A DNA stretch of 64,000 nt, from assembly GCA_012729535.1 (NCBI GenBank), contig JAAYCY010000049.1, positions 28,780-92,779 of the forward strand. The letters are read 5' to 3'. The DNA is from Methanomicrobiales archaeon. GTDB taxonomy: Archaea; Halobacteriota; Methanomicrobia; Methanomicrobiales; Methanospirillaceae. The position numbers and the translations under genes were made by a program. Shown piece after piece: positions 1 to 8,544 of the stretch (position 1 is its first letter; each line of letters starts with the position of its first letter). Below the pieces are notes generated by a model. It saw only the letters and a list, made by a program, of their open reading frames with translations, was not told the origin of the DNA and did not search any database.

Positions 1-103
1 GTAACCTGAAAATTTCTGCACAGTTTTTCTCTTAACCTGGAGAAATGATGAAGGGTTAAGGGTGCAATAGTAGTAATATTCATAGTCTGATATTCCTGAA
101 AAA

Positions 104-117
104 CTCGTCATGATGAG
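104..117. promoter_or_regulatory. imperfect palindrome upstream of PKD-protein gene
   Basis: The 14 bases ctcgtcatgatgag read almost the same on both strands, with one mismatched pair, and end 8 bases before the ATG at 126. The first half-site recurs partly at 120-126. It could be an operator or chance. The rest of 1-125 holds no gene that I can see. Confidence 0.2.
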
Positions 118-125
118 AATTCGTC

Positions 126-1433
126 ATGGTTGATGGTGGAAAACTTGTAAGAACTGTTATGGATCCAATACATTACCGGTATCACGTTGTCCTTATTATC
201 ATCCTGATATCACTTATTGTCGCTGTAGGAATAACTGTTTTCTTAACTGGAGAACAAGGCCCGGTAAATGTAACGCCGGGTAGTGGCTTTAGCAATAAAC
301 CGCTTGATTTGACATCTGAACCTGATATAACAGGATCATATATTATCAGGATTTTGTGGTATGATGATCAGAACCGGACCTATTCGTTCCATGATTATCC
401 ATCATCAACACTACCTGATCCTGGGGTATACCAATACTCAGGTGATCCTCCTGTTCATGGGGCAAAGATGGCTATGATCCGGTTTCTAACCTGGGATGGC
501 AGTACTGAGCGAACCCTTGATGCGCGATATATCCTTGATCAGGAGATGGTTACTTCTATCCTGAACCGGTACAGCCTTACTCCCTCTATGGGAAAAGAAG
601 TCCGGATATCCCCTTCTGTAACACGGACACCAGAGCCAGAAGGAACACCTGAATATGGGATGCTCATTCCTAAAGCCGGGATTGTATGCAGGAATCCTGA
701 TGGATCATATTCAGCATCATTTGGATACCAGTCCAGACATGATCATCCGGTAGTGCTTCAGGTAGGAGATCTCAACAGGTTTGTTCCGGGGGAGAAAGAT
801 CGCGGTCAGCCGGTTGTATTTCTGCCTGGAATTCATAACGATGCATTTTCGATTACCTATCCATCAAATGTTACGAACCAGGTGTGGGAACTTATGAATA
901 TTCCAGTATCAGCAGGTACAGTTCCCGGGGTTAATACCTCAATCTTCATAGAACCGGTGAATGGATATGCCCCGCTGGAAGTCTGGTTGCATGAACGTTC
1001 AACAGGGGGAACCGTCAGTAATCCTCTTGTCGGGATATGGGACCTTGGAGATGGCACAACATCAGAAAAAACCGGTTCGTTTACTCACCGGTATGAAACT
1101 CCTGGCATGTATTCTGTTTCTTATTCCGTAAAAAATCGCTGCAGCCAGGCATCAGACTCTGATATTGTTACGGTGTATAGTGCTTCTTACTCATGGACAC
1201 CTGCTGATGATAATCCTGCACACATTCAATTTCAGGATAAATCTGATGGTAGTCCTGATGTCTGGTTCTGGGATTTTGGAGACGGCTATACATCATGGGA
1301 ACAACACCCCTCCCACGAATACACCCATCCCGGTACCTACCAGGTCGGACTTACGGTATCGGGCAAACACGGAAAAGGAGTTGTTGTTCGGACTGTAGAG
1401 ATTGATGCAAAGAATTATCCCGATAAACGGTAG
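126..1433 (+). CDS. membrane-anchored PKD-domain surface protein
   Basis: Predicted surface protein of 435 residues. A single hydrophobic helix lies near residues 20-41, after a short charged N-terminus, with no clear signal-peptidase site, so it is probably a membrane anchor with the rest outside the cell. Two PKD domains sit at the C-terminus, about residues 268-350 and 352-427, each with the family hallmark (WDLGDG and WDFGDG) and the closing pattern of a tyrosine/proline-glycine turn. Residues 50-260 are not recognised. PKD domains in archaeal surface proteins usually serve cell-cell or S-layer contacts; the exact role here is unknown. An alternative ATG at 159 would start just before the hydrophobic helix. 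A TPR protein follows 30 bases downstream and may be co-transcribed. Confidence 0.8.
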   Translation: MVDGGKLVRTVMDPIHYRYHVVLIIILISLIVAVGITVFLTGEQGPVNVTPGSGFSNKPLDLTSEPDITGSYIIRILWYDDQNRTYSFHDYPSSTLPDPGVYQYSGDPPVHGAKMAMIRFLTWDGSTERTLDARYILDQEMVTSILNRYSLTPSMGKEVRISPSVTRTPEPEGTPEYGMLIPKAGIVCRNPDGSYSASFGYQSRHDHPVVLQVGDLNRFVPGEKDRGQPVVFLPGIHNDAFSITYPSNVTNQVWELMNIPVSAGTVPGVNTSIFIEPVNGYAPLEVWLHERSTGGTVSNPLVGIWDLGDGTTSEKTGSFTHRYETPGMYSVSYSVKNRCSQASDSDIVTVYSASYSWTPADDNPAHIQFQDKSDGSPDVWFWDFGDGYTSWEQHPSHEYTHPGTYQVGLTVSGKHGKGVVVRTVEIDAKNYPDKR

Positions 1434-1463
1434 TATTAAAAAACCACAAGGGCTATAGAGATT

Positions 1464-2450
1464 ATGGTGCGATTTCTGACATTATCCGGAGCAATGGTGG
1501 GATTATTGCTCTGTTTATCCGTAATCTTTCCTGTATCGGCAGAAAACATCACCGAACCTGACATTCCGATTCTCGCTGATAACAACACGGTTATTCCTGA
1601 TGAACCCCCGATTCCTGAAACAAATGTCCGGAATGCGGATAATACTACCCCTCTTGTTCCCCCCAAAACCTATGATGAATGGATGAGTTATGCCACGAAC
1701 TTATCAGATGCCGGCAGGCATGAACAAGCTCTCATCGCGATAAATGAGGCAATAACCCTGGACTCAACCCAGGTCTCCGGATGGATGGAGTATGGGAAAA
1801 ACCTGTTGGTTCTCGGCAGAATTGAAGAAGCACGTGTCTCTTTTTCACGAGCTAATGACCGTAATTCTTCATCCCCCGAGGTAGAAGAGTTACTAGGAAT
1901 GACTGAATTAACTCTGGGATTATTCAGTCCGGCTGTTCAGCGGTTAACAAACACCACTATATACAAACCACAGGATGCTTCAGTCTGGAATTCTCTTGCA
2001 ATAGCATATACTGGTCTTGGAAAATATGAATCAGCACTGGGAGCTGTGAGAAAATCCCTTGAACTGGATATTCATGATTCAGCTGGATGGAAAACAATGG
2101 CAGATATTCTCTCCATGCAGGGTAAGTACCTGGAAGCAGTTGCATCATATGAGAAATCACTGACCCTTGAACCTGAAAACGAAAAAACACTGACTGGTCT
2201 TGCAGACGTCTATTACGAAACCGGGCAATACGAAGATGCGATTCGGATGTATAATGAATCCCTGGTAATTACTCCTGATTCACCTGAAATATGGCTTAAA
2301 ATCGGGAAGACTTTTGAGGCCCTGGGAGATTTCAATAAAGCAGCAGATGCTTTTGTAAAAGGAGGAGCGGAAATACGTGGTGAAGACAATCTCACTAGGT
2401 CATCCAATACATCATTTCTTGTCAATGAAATTCTCTGGAAGGGGAATTAA
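1464..2450 (+). CDS. secreted TPR-repeat protein
   Basis: 328 residues with a typical Sec signal peptide (hydrophobic residues about 8-24, likely cleavage after VSA near residue 27), a short Pro/Asn-rich linker, then tandem tetratricopeptide repeats over about residues 68-300. The repeats show the usual W/Y...A.....L...P spacing, for example ASVWNSLAIAYTGLGKYESA. TPR arrays mediate protein-protein contacts. With the PKD protein immediately upstream, it probably belongs to an extracellular or envelope assembly, but no partner can be named. It has the same overall design as the TPR protein at 35024-35974, without that protein's C-terminal membrane helix. Confidence 0.8.
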   Translation: MVRFLTLSGAMVGLLLCLSVIFPVSAENITEPDIPILADNNTVIPDEPPIPETNVRNADNTTPLVPPKTYDEWMSYATNLSDAGRHEQALIAINEAITLDSTQVSGWMEYGKNLLVLGRIEEARVSFSRANDRNSSSPEVEELLGMTELTLGLFSPAVQRLTNTTIYKPQDASVWNSLAIAYTGLGKYESALGAVRKSLELDIHDSAGWKTMADILSMQGKYLEAVASYEKSLTLEPENEKTLTGLADVYYETGQYEDAIRMYNESLVITPDSPEIWLKIGKTFEALGDFNKAADAFVKGGAEIRGEDNLTRSSNTSFLVNEILWKGN

Positions 2451-2477
2451 TCGAGACAAAAACAGGAAATTAACTTT

Positions 2478-2846
2478 TTATTCTGAAGGAGGACCAATTA
2501 CCTTGCCTACTGCACTGAGCAGGTTATCTGCGATATATGGTTTGACCACGTACCCCCGTGCACCCATTCTCCGTGCAAGGTCAACCATGGTTTCTTCTCC
2601 TACTGATGTGCACATCATCACTTTTGCATCTGGCCTGTCAATGCGGATCCTTCTCAGGACCTCAATGCCATTAAGATCCGGCATAATAAGGTCAAGTAAT
2701 ACCAATGAAGGGTCTAGTTCCTGAAACTGGCGGATTCCCTCCTCCCCGGAGGAAGCAAGACCCACAATCTCATATCCTGCTGAAAGAAGTATTGATCGAA
2801 GCAGGTTGCGATCAAAATCTGTATCATCTACGATAAGTATTCCCAT
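2478..2846 (-). CDS. stand-alone response regulator receiver (CheY-like)
   Basis: 122 residues, a single receiver domain with no output domain. Visible hallmarks are the N-terminal acidic pair (VDDTD), the phosphoacceptor Asp in LLDLIMPD, the conserved Ser/Thr in MCTS, and the Lys in VVKPY. It is last in a minus-strand signalling operon (4349-6988, 3285-4352, 2873-3268, then this gene 26 bases further on). It is probably phosphorylated by one of the two kinases encoded upstream. It is closely similar to the next gene, indicating tandem duplication. Confidence 0.9.
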   Translation of the reverse strand: MGILIVDDTDFDRNLLRSILLSAGYEIVGLASSGEEGIRQFQELDPSLVLLDLIMPDLNGIEVLRRIRIDRPDAKVMMCTSVGEETMVDLARRMGARGYVVKPYIADNLLSAVGKVIGPPSE

Positions 2847-2872
2847 ATTGAAAATCCTACTTCAAACGTCTT

Positions 2873-3268
2873 TTAATAATTCCACCCATTCATTCTTGAC
2901 ACATCTGGCTCTCCAATTACTTCCTTAACGGTTGAAAGGAGAGATTTGGCCTGGAATGGTTTAATGATATATCCCCTTGCCCCATATCTCATAGCCAGAT
3001 CAACAACCGGATCTGAATGGGCAGATGTACATATAAGTGCATTGGTATCTTTTCTGTCTTTCATCAGTCTTATGAGAACTTCCATTCCGTTCATTTTTGG
3101 CATCATCAGGTCTATTGTAACGAGATCCGGATGAAGGGTATTAAATAACTCAATTCCCTCTTCACCGCTTCGTGCAGTTCCGACAACTTCATATCCAGCT
3201 GAAAGAAGGATGGAATGGAGCAATTTTCTGTCTAATTCTTCATCATCAACAATGAGTATGGTGGGCAT
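2873..3268 (-). CDS. stand-alone response regulator receiver (CheY-like)
   Basis: 131 residues, a single receiver domain with VDDEE, phosphoacceptor Asp in TIDLMMPK, Thr/Ser in ICTSA and Lys in IIKPF. A GGAG motif lies about 6 bases before the ATG. It is a paralogue of the receiver at 2478-2846: the two share long identical stretches in the first helix region (LLSAGYE) and the SGEEGI segment, but diverge at the C-terminus. It starts 16 bases after the stop of the receiver-histidine kinase gene, so it is almost certainly in the same transcript. The output partner is unknown. Confidence 0.9.
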   Translation of the reverse strand: MPTILIVDDEELDRKLLHSILLSAGYEVVGTARSGEEGIELFNTLHPDLVTIDLMMPKMNGMEVLIRLMKDRKDTNALICTSAHSDPVVDLAMRYGARGYIIKPFQAKSLLSTVKEVIGEPDVSRMNGWNY

Positions 3269-3284
3269 ATTCTACTCCTGGTCG

Positions 3285-4352
3285 TTAACCGGTTTCTTCA
3301 GGCAGCGTAAAGTAAAAAGTTGCTCCTTTACCTACCTCCCCGTCTGCCCAGATTCTTCCTCCATGACGATGTATTATCCGTTGAACGGTTGCAAGGCCAA
3401 TACCATTTCCTGGAAATTCTTTATGAGAATGAAGTCTTTGAAGGGGGATAAAGAGGAGGTTTACTTTTTCCATGGGAAATCCTGCTCCATTGTCTTTTAC
3501 ATAGAAAACCCTTGACTGACCCTGCATCAGGCTCCCAACTTGAATGTGGGCATTTTTAATATTCACGGTATACTTCCAGGCGTTTCCAATCAGGTTTTTC
3601 AGGGCGATTTCACTAAGACCGGGGTCACCAAATGCCTGCAGGCCTTCCTCCACGTTCCAGCGTACCGCCCGATCAGGGTGTTGTGAGGCAAGGTCCTGTA
3701 AGATACCCTCTGCCAGTCTTGAGATGTTGAGTGGTGCAATCTGTATTGGTGCCCGTGTAATCCGCGAAAGACGGAGAAAATCCTCAATGAGCCTGTCCAT
3801 CTGGACAGATGCCTGCCGGATCCGGTTGATACACTCAATCCCGTCTGGTGGAAGATAACCGGCATAGGTATCTTCAAGAATCCTGGAAAATCCGTCTATT
3901 GCAATGAGTGGAGCACGAAGGTCATGTGAGACCGAATAGCTGAAAGAGTCCAGTTCCCGGTTTGCTGCTTCGAGTTCTGCTTCAAGCCTGGATCGTTCTC
4001 TGGCCATCTCGATTGTTATGTGCAAATCACGTTCACGGAATGGTTTTACCAGGTATCCAAAAGGACCTGCATCTTTGGCCCGTGCTATGGTCTGTTCATC
4101 TGCATACGCAGTCAGGAAAATCACCGGGATATGAAACTGGCTGGAGATACTCTCGGCAGCCTGAATGCCGTCAATTTTTCCGGCAAGATGGATATCCATC
4201 AGGATAACATCAGGCCTCATTTTTTCTGATATCTCTATTGCTTCTTCTCCGGTGGGGAGAGTATCAAGAACTTCGTAGCCGTACCTTCGCAATTTTGAAG
4301 CGATTGATTCGGCAACAATCGCTTCATCCTCAACAATCAGTACCTGAGTCAT
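3285..4352 (-). CDS. receiver-histidine kinase hybrid
   Basis: 355 residues, with no membrane segment. An N-terminal receiver domain (about residues 3-118; acidic pair EDE, phosphoacceptor in LMDIHLAG, Lys in LVKPF) is followed by a coiled-coil linker, a HisKA domain with the phosphorylatable His in SHDLRAPL (near residue 145), and a HATPase_c domain with the N box (LKNLIGNAWKYT), G1 (DNGAGF) and G2 (GNGIGLATV). A cytoplasmic kinase controlled by its own receiver domain is the likely reading. Its ATG overlaps the stop of the upstream 879-residue kinase gene by 4 bases, so the two are translationally coupled and may form one phosphorelay. Confidence 0.9.
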   Translation of the reverse strand: MTQVLIVEDEAIVAESIASKLRRYGYEVLDTLPTGEEAIEISEKMRPDVILMDIHLAGKIDGIQAAESISSQFHIPVIFLTAYADEQTIARAKDAGPFGYLVKPFRERDLHITIEMARERSRLEAELEAANRELDSFSYSVSHDLRAPLIAIDGFSRILEDTYAGYLPPDGIECINRIRQASVQMDRLIEDFLRLSRITRAPIQIAPLNISRLAEGILQDLASQHPDRAVRWNVEEGLQAFGDPGLSEIALKNLIGNAWKYTVNIKNAHIQVGSLMQGQSRVFYVKDNGAGFPMEKVNLLFIPLQRLHSHKEFPGNGIGLATVQRIIHRHGGRIWADGEVGKGATFYFTLPEETG

Positions 4353-6988
4353 CGTAAACCACCACTACAGGGGAAGGTAACAGTGCAGCCCATACCTGCT
4401 CCCTTATCATTCTGAATTTTTAGTTCTCCCCTGATCTGTTTTGCAAGAATGCGGACAAGTCTCATCCCCAGGCTGGAGATTTTTTCTATGTTAAATGAGT
4501 CTGGAAGCCCGATACCATCATCCATGTAATGAAGAACACATCTGTCCTCCTCATATGAAAGCCTGATTCTGATAATTCCTGAAGGTCTGTCCACAAATGC
4601 ATACTTCATGGAGTTTACCATCAGTTCATTGACAATAAGACCGATGGTTACGGCGGTATCTAGACTCAGTCGTATGCCACTGACATCAATCTCTGTCCTG
4701 ACATCTCTGACGGTTGCAAATCCTTCGGTGACTGCCTTGGTAAGGTTTTCCAGGTACAGGTCAAAGGGGATATCAGCCAGGGATTCAGTCCGGTATAATG
4801 TTTCATGAACCAGAGCCATCGAATCTATACGCTGTTCACAATCATGAAGTGCAGAAAGGATAGCTTCATCTGATATGTATTCTTCCTGAAGCTGAAGCAT
4901 ACTGGATATTATCTGCATATTATTCTTTACCCGGTGATGCAATTCACGAAAAAGGATATCCTTTTCTTCAATCATCTGGTGAAGTCTCTCCTGGTACCGC
5001 TTAATTTCAGTAATGTCAACAAGGATGCCGCGGGTTCCTGAACAGGAGCCATCACGAATAAGAGGAGCAACAGAAAGGTGAATTATCCGTTCATTCCCCG
5101 GGTTTCCTGCTGCGATGAAATCACCAGCCATGGGAATCAGGTCCGTTTCTACTTTTTTGAGCAGGGAGAGAAAACGCGGTTTTTCATCAGATTTTACCAG
5201 TTCACATGCCATGGACAGTCCATGTCCACCATCAGAAAACCGCCCGAAAAGAGCTATTACTCCCTGGTTGTAAAAGGTTAGCCTGCCATTAATGTCAGCC
5301 TCATAGAGAGGTTCAGGCAGGAAATCAGCCATCTCTCTAAATCTCTTCTCACTTTCAGTAAGTGCCTGTTCCTGCATTCGCTCGCTGGTTTTATCCCTGA
5401 TAAGGAGAAGGACTGCTTCTTCACCTCCATGAGATATGGGTACGGTTATCAGTTCTCCATATATCGTCTTGTTGTGCCTGGTCTTTAGGAATCCTTCACC
5501 GGTTGAGGGTCCCTGTCCCCGTGCTGAAGTTTTAATGACTTTATCAAACCATTCCTTAAGATTAGTATCAAAATATTCACAAAGAGGTTTTTCAATAAAT
5601 TCCATCGGGGATGAGACCTCAAATAACAATGTTGCAGCTGGGTTAAGATACACAACCCTGGTGCCTGTAAGGATTGCAATTGCATCAGGGGAAGACTCAG
5701 AGAGTTGCATGTATCTTTCTTCACTTTCTATCAGTGCATCACGAAGTGCTTCTTCAGCCTCGATACGTGACATCACGTTTCCGATATGTGAGGCAATCCC
5801 TTCAAGCGGGCGTCTCACCTCGTACGGGACTTCTATCAGGGTGTCTGATGCAAGGACAAACCAGCCGGTTATCTCTTCAAACCGCATGACCGGGACAAAA
5901 GCAATCGCGGTAAAACGACAATCGCGCTGATGCAAGTCCGTCATACTGAGGTATTGAGGAATACCCGTGGAAAGAAAAGGATCTATGGTTTGTTCCTGTA
6001 GGATTTCTTCAACAAGCCGGTTCAGAGCTGCCCGGTAAGGGCCCTGATCAAGAAACAGGGATAAGTTGTCATATGTCCGGTCATGCAGGTATATTGCGCA
6101 GGTTTCCATTCCACTGATATCAACAGCTGCTGACAGGGAATAATTAAGGGCGGATTCAAGGGTCGAACAGGTTGCAAGTGATAATCCTAAATCTTTAAGG
6201 ATTATTCCCTGACGGTCAATTTCACGTTGTTTTGAAATGTCACGTCCGACTGCCTGGACCTCCTGTATCTCAAACTTATCGTTGAATATCACCCTGACTG
6301 TCCATTGATGCCAGATAATCCTGCCATGTCCTGCATAAAAGGGGAGTTCAATTGCAGCCGATGAATAATCAGGATCGCAGTACTGAATAACATCTTCAAT
6401 TTCCTTTCTGCTATCCGGATATAATGAATAAAAAGTCTCTCCTATGAGTTTATCCGAAGGTATCTGGAGAGTTTTTAAAAACGCTGAATTGGCAAACAGG
6501 ATGATACCATCGGAGTCCATTCTACAGACAAATTCTGTTAAATCCTCGACAACAGCCCGGTATCTCCGTTCCTTTTCAATTAATGCCTGTTCTGCCCTGA
6601 ACCTGCTGACTCCTTTTCGAATATAATGCGCGAGTTCAGTAAAGAGCTCCTCCGGGTTTCCTCCTTTTTTAACATAGTAATCTGCTCCCGCGTTAATTGC
6701 GTGCATCGCGACATCTTCATGACCCCTTCCGGTGAAGATTATTATGGGAATATCCGGGTTCATTGACCTGATTTCACCAAGAAGGGTTAGTCCGTCGATA
6801 TCTGGCATTTCATAATCAATGATAAGACAATCAAAAGAAAAGAGATCTTCCCGTGTCAGGGCATCTGGAGCTGAATCACAAATATCCACCCCGATTGAAT
6901 GAACAATTGACAGATAATCCCTGATTGCAAGAAGCATGCTCGGTTCATCGTCAATGAACAACACTCGTATCGGAGTTTCAGATTCCAT
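4349..6988 (-). CDS. receiver-PAS-GAF-PAS-PAS sensor histidine kinase (HisKA_2 type)
   Basis: 879 residues, soluble. Domain order: receiver about 5-125 (FIDDEP, phosphoacceptor in LIIDYEMPD, KKGG in the Lys position), PAS about 135-255, GAF about 260-415, PAS about 425-545, PAS about 555-670, a HisKA_2-type dimerisation domain with RELHHRVKNN (about 695), and HATPase (LIVNELMVNSMKYAF; DDGIGLP; a shortened G2 region). The HisKA_2/HATPase combination is common in methanogen sensor kinases. It is the first gene of the minus-strand signalling operon. It is divergent from the DUF2178 gene at 7102, so the 6989-7101 gap carries both promoters. The signal is unknown; GAF and PAS domains suggest a small ligand or redox cofactor. 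Confidence 0.9.
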   Translation of the reverse strand: MESETPIRVLFIDDEPSMLLAIRDYLSIVHSIGVDICDSAPDALTREDLFSFDCLIIDYEMPDIDGLTLLGEIRSMNPDIPIIIFTGRGHEDVAMHAINAGADYYVKKGGNPEELFTELAHYIRKGVSRFRAEQALIEKERRYRAVVEDLTEFVCRMDSDGIILFANSAFLKTLQIPSDKLIGETFYSLYPDSRKEIEDVIQYCDPDYSSAAIELPFYAGHGRIIWHQWTVRVIFNDKFEIQEVQAVGRDISKQREIDRQGIILKDLGLSLATCSTLESALNYSLSAAVDISGMETCAIYLHDRTYDNLSLFLDQGPYRAALNRLVEEILQEQTIDPFLSTGIPQYLSMTDLHQRDCRFTAIAFVPVMRFEEITGWFVLASDTLIEVPYEVRRPLEGIASHIGNVMSRIEAEEALRDALIESEERYMQLSESSPDAIAILTGTRVVYLNPAATLLFEVSSPMEFIEKPLCEYFDTNLKEWFDKVIKTSARGQGPSTGEGFLKTRHNKTIYGELITVPISHGGEEAVLLLIRDKTSERMQEQALTESEKRFREMADFLPEPLYEADINGRLTFYNQGVIALFGRFSDGGHGLSMACELVKSDEKPRFLSLLKKVETDLIPMAGDFIAAGNPGNERIIHLSVAPLIRDGSCSGTRGILVDITEIKRYQERLHQMIEEKDILFRELHHRVKNNMQIISSMLQLQEEYISDEAILSALHDCEQRIDSMALVHETLYRTESLADIPFDLYLENLTKAVTEGFATVRDVRTEIDVSGIRLSLDTAVTIGLIVNELMVNSMKYAFVDRPSGIIRIRLSYEEDRCVLHYMDDGIGLPDSFNIEKISSLGMRLVRILAKQIRGELKIQNDKGAGMGCTVTFPCSGGLR

Positions 6989-7101
6989 TCATTTCATCCT
7001 TATCAGTGCATCCCGAATGACCAGAATTAGAAATTGTCAGTGATACTGACGAATAATCTTATCCTTCTCCGGGTAGATACTCTGATCCGTTACAAAGCAT
7101 T

Positions 7102-7524
7102 ATGAAGCAATACACATATTTCCTTCTTCTTGGTGTTATCGCTATCTTGGAAGTTGGCATATTCTATTGGTCTGTTGAGAACCTTGAACCGTTTATAATG
7201 ACCGGGGCCGTATTGATCGGGGTTCTTGCTGCGTGGATCTCCAGGCAGATGGTTGATGATATCGTAACTGATGAACGGTCTCACCTGATTACAGAAAAAG
7301 CTTCACTTCGAACATTGCAGGTTATGGGTATAACCTTGTTTTCTTATGCCCTCGGAGGTGTGGTTATCAGTCTGGGTGGAGATACATTTGGTCCTTTTTC
7401 ATATCAGATAGCCCGTTTTTCATTTTTACTTATGTTCATCGTGTTTCTGATGATCATTGTATACATTCTCTTCATATCTTGGTATGAGCGGAAATTTGGT
7501 GCCGGGGGGGAGGATGAAGAATAA
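7102..7524 (+). CDS. DUF2178-like integral membrane protein
   Basis: 140 residues with four predicted transmembrane helices (about residues 5-22, 29-46, 72-92, 103-128) and a conserved charged stretch between helices 2 and 3 (ISRQMVDDIVTDERSHLI). This layout and the TDER motif fit the DUF2178 family, which is commonly paired with a small Xre-type repressor. The downstream HTH gene overlaps its 3' end by 11 bases, so the two are co-translated. The function is unknown. The context suggests a membrane partner of the regulator. Confidence 0.75.
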   Translation: MKQYTYFLLLGVIAILEVGIFYWSVENLEPFIMTGAVLIGVLAAWISRQMVDDIVTDERSHLITEKASLRTLQVMGITLFSYALGGVVISLGGDTFGPFSYQIARFSFLLMFIVFLMIIVYILFISWYERKFGAGGEDEE

Positions 7525-7705
7525 AGTTAAGGTATTTCGTGCGATGTACGACCTTACTCAGGAAGATCTTGCCCATGAGGTCGGAGTTACAAGACAGACA
7601 ATCCTTGCGATTGAAAAGGGAAAATATGACCCTTCCCTGGAACTTGCCTTCAGGATGGCCCGGCGTTTCCAGGTGTCTATTGAAGAAATATTTATATTTG
7701 AATAA
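7514..7705 (+). CDS. small Xre-family HTH regulator
   Basis: 63 residues, consisting almost entirely of one Cro/C1-type helix-turn-helix (LTQEDLAHEVGVTRQTILAIEKGK), ending with the VSIEEIFIFE tail typical of this compact family. The ATG at 7514 was chosen because a strong purine-rich ribosome site (gggggagg) lies just before it and the family starts this way. The longer open frame from 7457 would overlap the membrane-protein gene needlessly. It is probably an autoregulator of the pair. A T-tract follows the stop directly. Confidence 0.85.
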   Translation: MKNKVKVFRAMYDLTQEDLAHEVGVTRQTILAIEKGKYDPSLELAFRMARRFQVSIEEIFIFE

Positions 7706-7724
7706 TTTTTTTTGATTTTTTCTC
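7706..7724 (+). terminator. T-rich transcription terminator
   Basis: Directly after the HTH stop codon come eight T, then GA, then six T. Archaeal RNA polymerase terminates at such oligo-T tracts without needing a hairpin. Confidence 0.5.
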
Positions 7725-7731
7725 TCAATGC

Positions 7732-8022
7732 TTATGGATCATAACAAAAAGCTGAGATTACTTGTCCATGAGGAAAGTAGATATAACAGAATGTAAATAT
7801 AACTATACATGCGCAGGGACTTACCTGCACGAATGCAATGGAGGTGATACCAAAGCTGTAACGTAAAGCCCCATACCTACCCATCCGGTATGCCATCCTC
7901 ACCAGAGGAATTATACAAACCAGAAGAGACATAACCGGTACAAAGGCAGAAAATGCAAAACCCCCCATCCAGCACTCCCCGCACAATATCTGCCTCTGTG
8001 CCGGAACATGGATACACCCCAT
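7732..8022 (-). CDS. possible small Cys-rich membrane protein
   Basis: An open frame of 96 codons between the HTH gene and the receiver gene at 8084. The conceptual product begins with a Cys motif (CGECW) and has about two hydrophobic stretches (about 19-41 and 57-84). No family is recognised, there is no obvious ribosome site, and no second candidate gene occupies this 378-base gap. The orientation agrees with the upstream receiver gene. It may be real, or chance in a non-coding stretch. Confidence 0.3.
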   Translation of the reverse strand: MGCIHVPAQRQILCGECWMGGFAFSAFVPVMSLLVCIIPLVRMAYRMGRYGALRYSFGITSIAFVQVSPCACIVIFTFCYIYFPHGQVISAFCYDP

Positions 8023-8035
8023 AACCTTGTTTTCA

Positions 8036-8057
8036 GGTCCGGGATAACTCCCGGATC
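8036..8057. repeat. inverted repeat (hairpin) downstream of receiver gene
   Basis: Arms ggtccggga and tcccggatc flank the 4-base loop taac, pairing over 9 positions with one G-T wobble. It lies 27 bases past the stop of the minus-strand receiver gene. On the transcript it could act as a terminator-like or RNA-stabilising hairpin, although no T-tract follows. Confidence 0.45.
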
Positions 8058-8083
8058 ACATTAATTCGATATCAACAGATTGG

Positions 8084-8461
8084 TTAGCAATCATTTTTGG
8101 GAGATCCAAGAATTTGGGTAACTTTTGTGAGAAGAGATGATGCAGATACCGGTTTATTAAAAAGGGCATCTGCTCCGGATCTCATCGCAAGATCGGTGAT
8201 CATTTCATGACATATTGATGTGCAGATCAGAAAAGATACTGAGGGGGAAGTTCCTTTCATCACCCTGAGCAAATCCATTCCATTCATATCAGGCATTATA
8301 AGATCCAGGGTTACGAGGTCTGGTTTGATGGTCTGAAAGAGAGAGATGGCCTCAGCACCTGATGATGCCTGTCCGGTGACCTGGTATCCTGCATTTCTAA
8401 GGATAGATGCAACATGATCACGGTGTGCAGGTTTATCATCAACAACCAGAATTCCTGACAT
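8084..8461 (-). CDS. stand-alone response regulator receiver
   Basis: 125 residues, a receiver domain only: VDDKP acidic site, phosphoacceptor Asp in TLDLIMPDMNG, Thr/Ser in ICTS, and Lys in FNKPV. It resembles the two stand-alone receivers at 2478 and 2873 (same SGAEAI and VTLDLIMP segments) and is a third paralogue. It stands alone, 83 bases downstream of the transporter gene on the same strand, with no kinase beside it, so it may be served by the kinases at 3285-6988. Confidence 0.85.
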   Translation of the reverse strand: MSGILVVDDKPAHRDHVASILRNAGYQVTGQASSGAEAISLFQTIKPDLVTLDLIMPDMNGMDLLRVMKGTSPSVSFLICTSICHEMITDLAMRSGADALFNKPVSASSLLTKVTQILGSPKNDC

Positions 8462-8544
8462 AATTATTCAATCTATGGATTTCTATTTCCTGTTTACAGA
8501 TAATAATAATTTGCCAAGCATTATCAGAATAATCCGGCACCTAT

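Noticed and set aside
5436..5930. 164-codon frame opposite the large sensor kinase
   Set aside because: Shadow frame; the minus strand has PAS/GAF motifs throughout.
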